Shown: one piece after another, positions 18,475 to 25,092 of the stretch
How the letters are laid out: the number at the start of each line of letters is the position of its first letter
Numbering within the stretch: the stretch's first letter is position 1
Assembly: GCA_021780815.1 (NCBI GenBank)
Contig: JAJXYC010000002.1
Location: forward strand, 55,257 to 119,256
Length of the DNA: 64,000 nucleotides
Source: Bacteroidota bacterium
Lineage (GTDB): Bacteria > Bacteroidota > Ignavibacteria > Kapaibacteriales > UBA2268
Reading direction: 5' to 3'
Program-made: the position numbers and the translations under genes
The notes under the pieces: model-generated
The model's input: only the letters and a program-made list of their open reading frames with translations
The model's database searches: none
What the model was told of the DNA's origin: nothing

Positions 18475-18770
18475 TCGGGAGCAACCGCTTGTGGTAACAA
18501 CGCTAGCGCAAAAACGCTACAAAGCAGAGCGGAACTACCACACCTCCCGCAATTGCTTTGTAGCACTGTCGCAATAAATTTCCACTCGCAGTTGTATTTA
18601 AATAATTTTTCTCGGCAAAATTTATTTGAACAAGATAATTCCTTTTTCTTTGGAATATTTGCACTAATCGCTGTTTCAATACAATAAAAATAAATTTGAA
18701 GCGTCCCCATAAAGCCATAAAGCCATAAAGCCATAAAGCCATAAAGCCCATCTTATGCCCTTTTCCCTAC
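18475..18770 (-). repeat. Dispersed repeat element, copy 1 (chimeric 5' part)
   Basis: The segment 18571-18770 is homologous to parts of copies at 20483-20806 and 23341-23648: it starts with GCAATAAATTTCCACTCGCA and ends with an array of five CCATAAAG units followed by atgccctttt. The 18475-18570 part is not shared with the others and contains inverted GCTACAAAGCA/TGCTTTGTAGC arms; a related stretch occurs at about 21122. The element lies about 60 bases upstream of the lipoprotein start at 18404. Confidence 0.8.
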
Positions 18771-18840
18771 TTCCCTCTTTCCCTGTATTTTTATTGTATT
18801 TAAGAATCATTTTTTCTTTTTTGCTTCCTACACTTTTTTT

Positions 18841-18899
18841 AATTTAACAAATTTATTCAATATAACAACAATGAAAAGGCTAAAAAATTTCACTTAAAA
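18841..18899. repeat. 59-bp direct repeat, copy B
   Basis: Identical to 17017-17075. Together the copies bracket 1.77 kb that includes the genes at 17111 and 17550 and repeat element 1, as a duplicated boundary of an inserted cassette might. Confidence 0.9.
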
Positions 18900-18961
18900 T
18901 AGTTCTTTTGTAAATTCTTATACTATATTAAATTAAACTTATAAATTTAAAAATTAAAGGC

Positions 18962-18994
18962 AATAGAGACGAATAAAATTGATTCGTCTCTATT
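18962..18994. terminator. Hairpin terminator
   Basis: AATAGAGACGAAT (18962-18974) pairs perfectly with ATTCGTCTCTATT (18982-18994), loop of 7. T-rich runs flank both sides. The likely user is the minus-strand gene ending at 19034. Confidence 0.75.
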
Positions 18995-19033
18995 TCTTTT
19001 TTTTGATTTAGCATCATTAACCAATTACGAAAT

Positions 19034-19561
19034 TTATAATGCTAATGAAACTTTTATCAAATCTAAATCAAAATTCGTATTTGGAAGCATAATAATACCA
19101 TGCCCAAATGAAAAACTAATCATATCGTAGCTAATACCAAATAATAGCTTTGAACTAATACCACTTTTTAAGGTACTTATATTTGATAACTTACATAAAG
19201 CGTAACCAGATTCTATATCGGCAAAGATTTTTGTACGTTTCCCTCCAAACAAATTTAATCTTAACCCCGCATTACCTTCAAATAAATAATTATTTTTGGC
19301 GTTTGAAAGACCATAATCTAACGAAACATCAAATAAAACTGATAGAAACTTGGACGGAATTAAAAACTGGTCAGCAGTCAATCCTATATTAATCATTGAA
19401 TAGTTACCATCTGAATTATTGGCATAACCCGCATATAAGTAACCTTGTGGTTGATTTGAATAATTCGTTTTTACCGTATCATCTTGTGAATACGAAGTTA
19501 AAGATGTAATAACAAATATTGACATTACAATATTCATTATAATTACTATTTTTTTTAACAT
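19034..19561 (-). CDS. Small outer-membrane beta-barrel-like protein
   Basis: A 175-residue protein from the ATG at 19561, preceded by GGAGATATA; the longer frame upstream runs into the neighbouring lipoprotein and has no ribosome-binding site. A signal peptide (MLKKIVIIMNIVMSIFVITS, cleaved near SYSQ) is followed by alternating amphipathic strands (GYLYAGYANNSDGNYSMINI, FLSVLFDVSLDYGLS, EGNAGLRLNLFG, IFADIESGYALC, KLLFGISYDMISFSFGHG). This suggests an eight-stranded barrel. No specific family is recognised. It lies 29 bases downstream of the lipoprotein gene, so the two are probably one operon ending at the hairpin near 18980. Confidence 0.68.
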   Translation of the reverse strand: MLKKIVIIMNIVMSIFVITSLTSYSQDDTVKTNYSNQPQGYLYAGYANNSDGNYSMINIGLTADQFLIPSKFLSVLFDVSLDYGLSNAKNNYLFEGNAGLRLNLFGGKRTKIFADIESGYALCKLSNISTLKSGISSKLLFGISYDMISFSFGHGIIMLPNTNFDLDLIKVSLAL

Positions 19562-19590
19562 ATTATATCTCCATTTATTATTTGGGAATT

Positions 19591-20445
19591 TCATTTTGAA
19601 CTTGAAAAAACTATTACCGCCGTTACAGCGGACGAAACAATAGCTCCAATATAACCAAATTTTGCCGCTCCTGCTGCATCTGATATAGCAACACATAAGA
19701 GTTTATACCATAAAGAATAAGAACTAAAATCAGTTCCCAAGAACTGTATATTAGGACTATTATGATCTTTTAATTTTATTTTCCCTCCTTGACACCCCGC
19801 CAATACTTGGTTCCATGGATTACTGCCAGAATTGGCGATAGTCCACCAATAATATAAAGAATATCTAGCAACTGACCCAAACTGCAAGAGTTGTTCTTTC
19901 TCATTACTATTTATATTATTATCATTAATTATAGTATTTTCCCAATTTTTTATTAATATGATATATGAACTATAATTAGTTGTATCTGAATTATTTTTCA
20001 AAGTTTGAATAATATTATTTAATTTAAATTTGACATTTGATGACAAATTATAATAATTTAAAATTGAATCCATGAAACAATAACCCTGATTGCTATCAAT
20101 AAAATTTGCAAGTGAATCAGATAAATTGGTTATTTCAGTAGAATCCTCACAGGGAAAATTAGAAAGAATATAACTACTTGAATAATAACCAATATTGCTA
20201 GTATAATTTTCACAAGATATATTTTGAATATTGTTTTCTATGTATAGTAAGCCATTATTATGTATAATCCCAATAGTATCATAACTGTTTAACGGATTTG
20301 AAATAGCAAGTGTATCATATAAAGATTCATATGGACGTGATTTGGCATTGCTAATATTCTGCTCCGTACAACTATAGATAAACATAGCAATAATGATTAC
20401 GAACACAATAGCCAATCTTTTTGCATATACTTTTCTTTTACTCAT
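19591..20445 (-). CDS. Hypothetical lipoprotein with Ala/Gly-rich hydrophobic tail
   Basis: A 284-residue protein. The basic N-terminus MSKRKVYAKR, hydrophobic LAIVFVIIIAMFI and lipobox YSC-TEQ indicate a lipoprotein. After the anchor, SYDTIGIIHNNGLLYIENNI resembles the HN-x-x-L motif seen in many uncharacterised Bacteroidota lipoproteins. The middle is Asn/Ser-rich. The C-terminus AISDAAGAAKFGYIGAIVSS is hydrophobic and rich in small residues, like the tail of the lipoprotein at 17550. It lies about 40 bases downstream of repeat element 2. The function is unknown; the tail could be membrane-active, which is speculation. Confidence 0.7.
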   Translation of the reverse strand: MSKRKVYAKRLAIVFVIIIAMFIYSCTEQNISNAKSRPYESLYDTLAISNPLNSYDTIGIIHNNGLLYIENNIQNISCENYTSNIGYYSSSYILSNFPCEDSTEITNLSDSLANFIDSNQGYCFMDSILNYYNLSSNVKFKLNNIIQTLKNNSDTTNYSSYIILIKNWENTIINDNNINSNEKEQLLQFGSVARYSLYYWWTIANSGSNPWNQVLAGCQGGKIKLKDHNSPNIQFLGTDFSSYSLWYKLLCVAISDAAGAAKFGYIGAIVSSAVTAVIVFSSSK

Positions 20446-20482
20446 TTTACATTACCTTTTTTTTACTTAAAATTATTTAATT

Positions 20483-20806
20483 TTTCGGGCATTACTGCAC
20501 AATTCTAGACTTTCGCCCTACCCAATAGAACTGCGGGCGGTTTGTGCGGACCTTTGCTCATTGCCAAAACAAACCATATTGTTTCGGGAAAATAGCACCA
20601 GTCCGCTATTCGCAATGAATTTCCACTCGCAGTTTTGTATAAATAATTTTTCTCTACAAAATTTATTTGAACAAAGTAATTTCTCTTTCTTTGGAATATT
20701 TGAATAAATCGCAGTTTTAATACAATAAAAATATTTTTGAAGCGCCCACATAAAGCCATAAAGCCATAAAGCCATAAAGCCATAAAGCCCACTCTATGCC
20801 CTTTTC
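20483..20806 (-). repeat. Dispersed repeat element, copy 2
   Basis: Starts TTTCGGGCATTACTGCAC and matches copy 3 (23341) with only about four differences over the first 150 bases. Inner segments GCGGGCGGTTTGTGCGGACC and CAATGAATTTCCACTCGCAG are identical. It ends in five CATAAAGC units and ctatgcccttttc. Its G+C is visibly higher than the surroundings in the first half. It lies about 40 bases before the lipoprotein start at 20445. Confidence 0.9.
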
Positions 20807-20962
20807 TGAACTCCCCTCTTTTCTCTCTATGTATCCCTTTATTTCTATCATACTTTTTACATTCTTGCAAAAACTTTCTTTTCTAATTTAACAAATTCTT
20901 TATATATAAAGAGTGTTTTTTTCGAAAAAAGTTACAGTCAGATGCAAAAAAAATTTTTCTGC

Positions 20963-21108
20963 CATTGCGAGCGAAGCGAAGCAATCTCTTGCACCTTTGA
21001 GATTGCTTCGTCGCTAACGCTCCTCGCAATGACAACTTCCGAGCGGTCATTCTGATGGAGTAAAATATGCTGAAGATTTTTTGGATTCTTCACTACATTC
21101 AGAATGAC
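20963..21108. repeat. REP-like inverted repeats (two hairpins)
   Basis: The first: CATTGCGAGCGAAGCGAAGC (20963 on) faces GATTGCTTCGTCGCTAACGC..CTCGCAATG (to 21031), an imperfect long stem. The second: GTCATTCTGA (21046-21055) faces TCAGAATGAC (21099-21108). Both resemble palindromic elements dispersed in many bacterial genomes. Confidence 0.75.
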
Positions 21109-21232
21109 TAAATTTAGAAAACCAAAAACGCTGCAAAACTACAAAGCGGTGTGGAACTAAGAAATTTTTCTAATTTAACAAATTTATTAAATATAACAAT
21201 AATCAAAATGCTAAAAATATATCTTCCATAAT

Positions 21233-22744
21233 TTATTCTTTTATTTTATATTCTATTATACTTAATTCATTTTTATCATTTATTCCAGCCGTATAAATAA
21301 TATCTTCATTTAAATAAAAAGGAATAACATTTACAGGAAAAGAGTATTCTTTTTCTTCCATTGTTTTTAAATTTAACAAATGTAAAAAATAATATTGTTC
21401 ATAAACAAATCCAGGAAAATCTGGATTAATATCTTTATAATTATAAAATACTAATCCTATTTTATCATTACTTTTACTATCAATTATAATATGATGATTG
21501 AATGAATAATTTGCTCTAATATACTTCCAAGTTGAATCATTTAATTTGTTGGGGATATTATCTTCATTATTATGATAATTATTAAAAAAACGTATTGAAA
21601 TCACATTTTTCAATTGCCCAGAAGTGTCATATATTCGTATTTTTTTTGTGAAAGATTGCCAAGAAAGAATTTTATTGTTATCTATAATTTTAACAAAATC
21701 GCTAAATAGCCCAGAAATTGCCTTGTTAAAAAATAAGCTATCCGCATTTCCGAATGAATTAATGAATTTCCCGTATTTGTCATAAACAAAAATTGTTTTG
21801 TCATTATTTGTAAAATATTTTGTATTTCTTGTTGGCATTCTCTTTCCAAAAAAGTATTTATCATCCTTTGTTGATGAGAAAGGAAAATTGTATGCAAAAT
21901 TTGTAGGAGGAAATATATCAGTAGCAGTATAATAAAAATTTTGCAGATTAAATCTTATGACTGAATATAAACCATTTCTTTTATTATCAAAAATATGTAA
22001 GATAGAATCTTGTCCTTCCAATTCAACATCATAATTATCAACAGTCCCAATGTTTTTAATATCTGACGAATCAAAAACACATTTCGTAATACCTTGCATA
22101 TTCGATTGATAAATCGAAGCATTTCTATTTTTATTAAAATAAAAATTGCTGTCATTTTCAGAAAATGTAAACCGCCTATATTTGTCCCCAAGAAGCGGCA
22201 TATTGTTTTCAAATAAACTTATTCTCTTAATTTCTTCTATCTGAGAAAGTTTATTATTTTGCTTACCACTATTGTCTAATAATTTACTTATTTCTTTATC
22301 ATTAATTGTTGAGCCTTCTATTTTATTTTGATAAAGAATTTTGCCATTTTTATCAATTAAATAAAAAAATGATAGTTTCTTGATTTTAAATAAGTTTGTA
22401 TATGTGCTAAGTCTGTCTAAAATGTAAGTGCAGTTTCTCCCAATTTCATTTCTATATTGGTCCTCTTTATTTTCATCTTTTGAATTATAAAAAATTACAA
22501 TTTTTATATTTTTCTTTTCTTGAAAATATGTTACCAATTTTTTTAATGAAATATCACAAATAAAACAATTAGATTCAGCAACAAAACAATATAAATAACC
22601 ATTTACTTCAGCAGAAGGTTTTTCAATTAATTCTAATGTATCTCCAATTTTATGTGAAGTATAATCAGAAAAATTTCCCGATAATAATATTTTATTTGAT
22701 ATAATTAAAACAATAAAAATTAATATAGTTTTTTGTACTCTCAT
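21233..22744 (-). CDS. Secreted protein: thioredoxin-like N-terminus plus beta-propeller-like C-terminus
   Basis: A 503-residue protein starting at the ATG at 22744, preceded by AAGGGGATAAA; the frame extends 22 codons further without a better site. A signal peptide (QKTILIFIVLIISNKILLSG) is followed by a thioredoxin-like region: YLYCFVAESNCFICDIS with a C-x-x-C pair, KIVIFYNSKDE, and LSFFYLIDKNGKILYQNKIEG, the last like the cis-Pro/strand region of TlpA-type proteins. From about residue 200 repeated strands (FVYDKYGKFINSFGNADSLF; IRIYDTSGQLKNV) suggest a six-bladed beta-propeller. Such proteins occur beside small secreted peptides in Bacteroidota. The redox role is inference. Confidence 0.68.
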   Translation of the reverse strand: MRVQKTILIFIVLIISNKILLSGNFSDYTSHKIGDTLELIEKPSAEVNGYLYCFVAESNCFICDISLKKLVTYFQEKKNIKIVIFYNSKDENKEDQYRNEIGRNCTYILDRLSTYTNLFKIKKLSFFYLIDKNGKILYQNKIEGSTINDKEISKLLDNSGKQNNKLSQIEEIKRISLFENNMPLLGDKYRRFTFSENDSNFYFNKNRNASIYQSNMQGITKCVFDSSDIKNIGTVDNYDVELEGQDSILHIFDNKRNGLYSVIRFNLQNFYYTATDIFPPTNFAYNFPFSSTKDDKYFFGKRMPTRNTKYFTNNDKTIFVYDKYGKFINSFGNADSLFFNKAISGLFSDFVKIIDNNKILSWQSFTKKIRIYDTSGQLKNVISIRFFNNYHNNEDNIPNKLNDSTWKYIRANYSFNHHIIIDSKSNDKIGLVFYNYKDINPDFPGFVYEQYYFLHLLNLKTMEEKEYSFPVNVIPFYLNEDIIYTAGINDKNELSIIEYKIKE

Positions 22745-22763
22745 TTTATCCCCTTTAATAATG

Positions 22764-22794
22764 AATCCATAATAATGAACAATTATTATGGATT
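22764..22794. terminator. Intercistronic AT-rich hairpin
   Basis: AATCCATAATAAT (22764-22776) pairs with ATTATTATGGATT (22782-22794). It lies between the small secreted protein gene and the propeller gene on the minus strand, just before the latter's ribosome-binding site. It could attenuate or protect the transcript; it has no clear U-run. Confidence 0.45.
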
Positions 22795-22819
22795 GTATAA
22801 TTAAGTTCAATATATCTTA

Positions 22820-23299
22820 TTATGGTTGGACTGGTATATAAACTGTGTAATGCCCTTGTGCGTCAGTAATTATACCATTTAAATTTACTTCAACTCCATT
22901 AAGTTGCGGATACTCGTCACAGCTAATAATATGAACAAAATCATCTTGATTAAATCTATGGTAACTTTTTACTCTTTGTATATGTTGTATACTTCCATCA
23001 TCCTCTTTTATATTTAAGTTAACAGTTCCGTCACTTATTGCTGCTTGCAACAGAAATCCATTATTGTATATTGAAAAATATCCAATTTCTTCTTTATATA
23101 TAATCTCCACGTCGCAGGCATTTCCATTGTCCCAACAATCTACAACATCGTCGTAATATAAGTAACGGAAACATGAATCATTACCACCTTTATTTAAATT
23201 ATATAAGTAACCGATTATTTCTGATTTCGCATTAGAACTTATAAATATTGCTATAAAGAAAATTAACAAGAATTTTCCAAGATTATTTTTTGTTAGCAT
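22820..23299 (-). CDS. Hypothetical secreted protein, Cys- and Tyr-rich
   Basis: A 159-residue protein with a Sec signal peptide (NLGKFLLIFFIAIFISSNAKS). The mature part has four Cys (DSCFRYLYYDDVVDCWDNGNAC and IISCDEYP), suggesting disulphides. The C-terminal NGIITDAQGHYTVYIPVQP resembles a beta-strand end. No family is recognised. It lies 75 bases upstream of the thioredoxin-like/propeller gene on the same strand and may be its partner. It starts about 40 bases downstream of repeat element 3. Confidence 0.65.
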   Translation of the reverse strand: MLTKNNLGKFLLIFFIAIFISSNAKSEIIGYLYNLNKGGNDSCFRYLYYDDVVDCWDNGNACDVEIIYKEEIGYFSIYNNGFLLQAAISDGTVNLNIKEDDGSIQHIQRVKSYHRFNQDDFVHIISCDEYPQLNGVEVNLNGIITDAQGHYTVYIPVQP

Positions 23300-23340
23300 T
23301 TTAAATTACTCTTTTTTAATTTACAAAATTTATTTATTTT

Positions 23341-23648
23341 TTTCGGGCATTACTGCACAGTTCCAAACTTTCGCCCTGCCCAATAGAACTGCGGGCGGTT
23401 TGTGCGGACCTTTGCTCATTGCCAAAACAAACCATATTGTTTCGGGAAAATAGCACCAGTCCGCTATTCGCAATGAATTTCCACTCGCAGTTGTAAATAA
23501 ATAATTTTTCTCGGCAAAATTTATTTGAACAAAGTAATTTCTCTTTCTTTGGAAAATTTGCACTATTCGCAGTTTCAATACAATAAAAATATTTTTGAAG
23601 CATCTCCATAAAGCCATAAAGCCATAAAGCCCACTCTATGCCCTTTTT
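23341..23648 (-). repeat. Dispersed repeat element, copy 3
   Basis: Nearly identical to copy 2 over its first 150 bases. The 8-bp CCATAAAG array has only three units here against five in copies 1 and 2, so it behaves like a variable-number tandem repeat. It lies about 40 bases upstream of the secreted-protein start at 23299, in the same orientation as the other copies relative to their genes. Confidence 0.9.
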
Positions 23649-23840
23649 CCTCTTTCCCGCCTTCTCTTTATTTTTATTTCCTTCTTGCATTTATTTTTTC
23701 TATTTGCAAATTATACTTTTTCTAATTTAACAAATTCTTTTTTATATAATAACACAAATTTTTGAAAAAAATTACAGTCAGATGCAAAAAAATTTTAATT
23801 TTTTTTTGCATTCCCATTTTTTTCCTTGTCATTTCCGTGT

Positions 23841-23946
23841 TGTAGGGGTTCAAAATATTGAACCCCTACATTTCCCCTGTCATTCCCGTGTAAACGGGAA
23901 TCTACCCCGTCATTCTTCGCAAATGGATTCCCTCTTGCGAGGGAAT
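23841..23946. repeat. Chain of three perfect hairpins
   Basis: TGTAGGGGTTCAA/TTGAACCCCTACA (23841-23870, 13-bp stem), ATTCCCGT/ACGGGAAT (23882-23901) and ATTCCCTC/GAGGGAAT (23927-23946), each with a four-base loop. The GTCATTCCCG-type units resemble known dispersed palindromes. They lie downstream of the DHOD-like gene, reading on the minus strand. Confidence 0.8.
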
Positions 23947-23987
23947 GACTTAAAAAATAAAAACAACCAAGAAGATACTTATCACTC

Positions 23988-24983
23988 TTAAATAATATCT
24001 TCTCGATCTCCAAAATATTTCATAAATTGAATTCTTTCTAAAAATGCAGGGTCATAAACTTTTGAATTATTTGCCAATCCTCTAAATTCATCAATTGTTG
24101 AGAAATTTTTATTTTCCATCCAAGCAATTAATCCATCAAGCATTTTTTCTATATAAAAAGGTCCGTGTTTATATAAAGCAGATACAACTTGCGTAGTTTT
24201 TGCCCCGGCCAAAAGCATTTTAATTACTTCCGTGTCTGAATGAATTCCAGTTGAAGCAGATAAATCAATCTTAATTCTACCCGACATTAAAGCAATCCAT
24301 CGCAAAGGCAACAAATATTCATATTCAGAGCTAAATATTTTAGATGGAATTAATTTCAAATCATCAATATCAATATCAGGATTAAAGGTGCGATTAAATA
24401 GGACTATCCCTTTAATTCCAGTATTAGCGAACTTTTCAATAGTATTTGCAAGTGCTGAAAAATAAGTGCCAATCTTTAAAGCAATAGGAATTTTAATATA
24501 TTTCAAAACATTTTGAATAATATCAAAGTAAAGTTGTTCAATTTCTTGGCTTGTTTGCTCAATTTTGGAAGGTAACAAAAAAGCATTAATTTCTAGTGCA
24601 TCAGCACCTGCTTCTTCTAATTTAATAGCAAAGCTTGCCCATTCCTTCGGACTAACGGCATTAATACTTGCAATAACAGGAATATCCGTTTCATTTTTTG
24701 CGATATGTATTACATTAGCATATTTTTCTAAATTTTGCTCTTTGATTTTATAGTCAAAATAATCGTAATACTCAAAGCTTTCGTGTCCTTGGACTTCTTT
24801 TGCAATTGTATGCTCAAATTCATGTGCAATTTCTTCTTCAAATATAGATTTAAGCACAATAGCTCCGGTCTGAGCTTCTTCCAATCTCTTTATTTGAATT
24901 GGAGTTGTAGTAAGCCCTGAACTTCCTACAATTAGCGGGTTCTTTAAAGTTAGACCCAAATACTTTGTTTCCAGATTAACCAT
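23988..24983 (-). CDS. Dihydroorotate dehydrogenase-like flavoprotein
   Basis: A TIM-barrel, probably FMN-binding protein of 331 residues. It begins METKYLGLTLKNPLIVGSSGLT-like (the typical DHOD start, here MVNLETKYLGL) and has IPVIASINAVSPKEWASFA, PIALKIGTYFS, GIKGIVLFNRTF, and DLSASTGIHSDTEVIKMLLAGA, the phosphate-binding loop region. The position where class 1 DHODs carry the NxSCPN-type catalytic loop reads EINAFLLPSKIEQTSQE, so the usual Cys/Ser base is missing. This is the widespread Bacteroidota 'DHOD-like' group of unproven substrate, not necessarily pyrimidine synthesis. It is a single gene. Confidence 0.83.
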   Translation of the reverse strand: MVNLETKYLGLTLKNPLIVGSSGLTTTPIQIKRLEEAQTGAIVLKSIFEEEIAHEFEHTIAKEVQGHESFEYYDYFDYKIKEQNLEKYANVIHIAKNETDIPVIASINAVSPKEWASFAIKLEEAGADALEINAFLLPSKIEQTSQEIEQLYFDIIQNVLKYIKIPIALKIGTYFSALANTIEKFANTGIKGIVLFNRTFNPDIDIDDLKLIPSKIFSSEYEYLLPLRWIALMSGRIKIDLSASTGIHSDTEVIKMLLAGAKTTQVVSALYKHGPFYIEKMLDGLIAWMENKNFSTIDEFRGLANNSKVYDPAFLERIQFMKYFGDREDII

Positions 24984-25092
24984 AATTCTATACCGTTTTA
25001 TTATTACAAAATTGTAATTTAATATTTTTTTATTAACGAACGAATTTACAATATTTTAATTTGCAATTAAACTGTTTTACAAAACAAAAAAT

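Larger units (their letters stand above)
18405..19033. other. Intergenic region made of repeat elements
   Basis: These 629 bases hold repeat element 1 (about 18475-18770), the second copy of the 59-bp repeat (18841-18899) and a strong hairpin (18962-18994). Short open frames over the element in two frames (MALWLYGF..) come from an 8-bp tandem repeat and are not called as genes. Confidence 0.75.
20446..21232. other. Intergenic region of repeats and hairpins
   Basis: These 787 bases contain repeat element 2 (20483-20806), AATTTAACAAATT-type repeats near 20884 and 21174, and two long inverted repeats (20963-21031 and 21046-21108). Open frames over the element are not called because they start inside an 8-bp tandem array and two overlapping frames are equally open. 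Confidence 0.75.
23300..23987. other. Intergenic region of repeats and hairpins
   Basis: These 688 bases hold repeat element 3 (23341-23648), an AATTTAACAAATT repeat near 23721 followed by a TTACAGTCAGATGCAAAAAA segment also present near 20936, and a chain of three hairpins (23841-23946). No gene is supported. Confidence 0.75.

Noticed and set aside
18462-18751. Small proteins MALWLYGF.. in repeat element 1
   Set aside because: Two overlapping frames are open only because of the 8-bp tandem repeat; no ribosome-binding site, and the DNA conservation is not codon-biased.
20505-20870. 121-aa open frame in repeat element 2 (also 23330-23690 in element 3)
   Set aside because: The copies are near-identical as DNA, so protein similarity is no evidence of coding; starts fall in the variable tandem array and the frame is not kept between copies.
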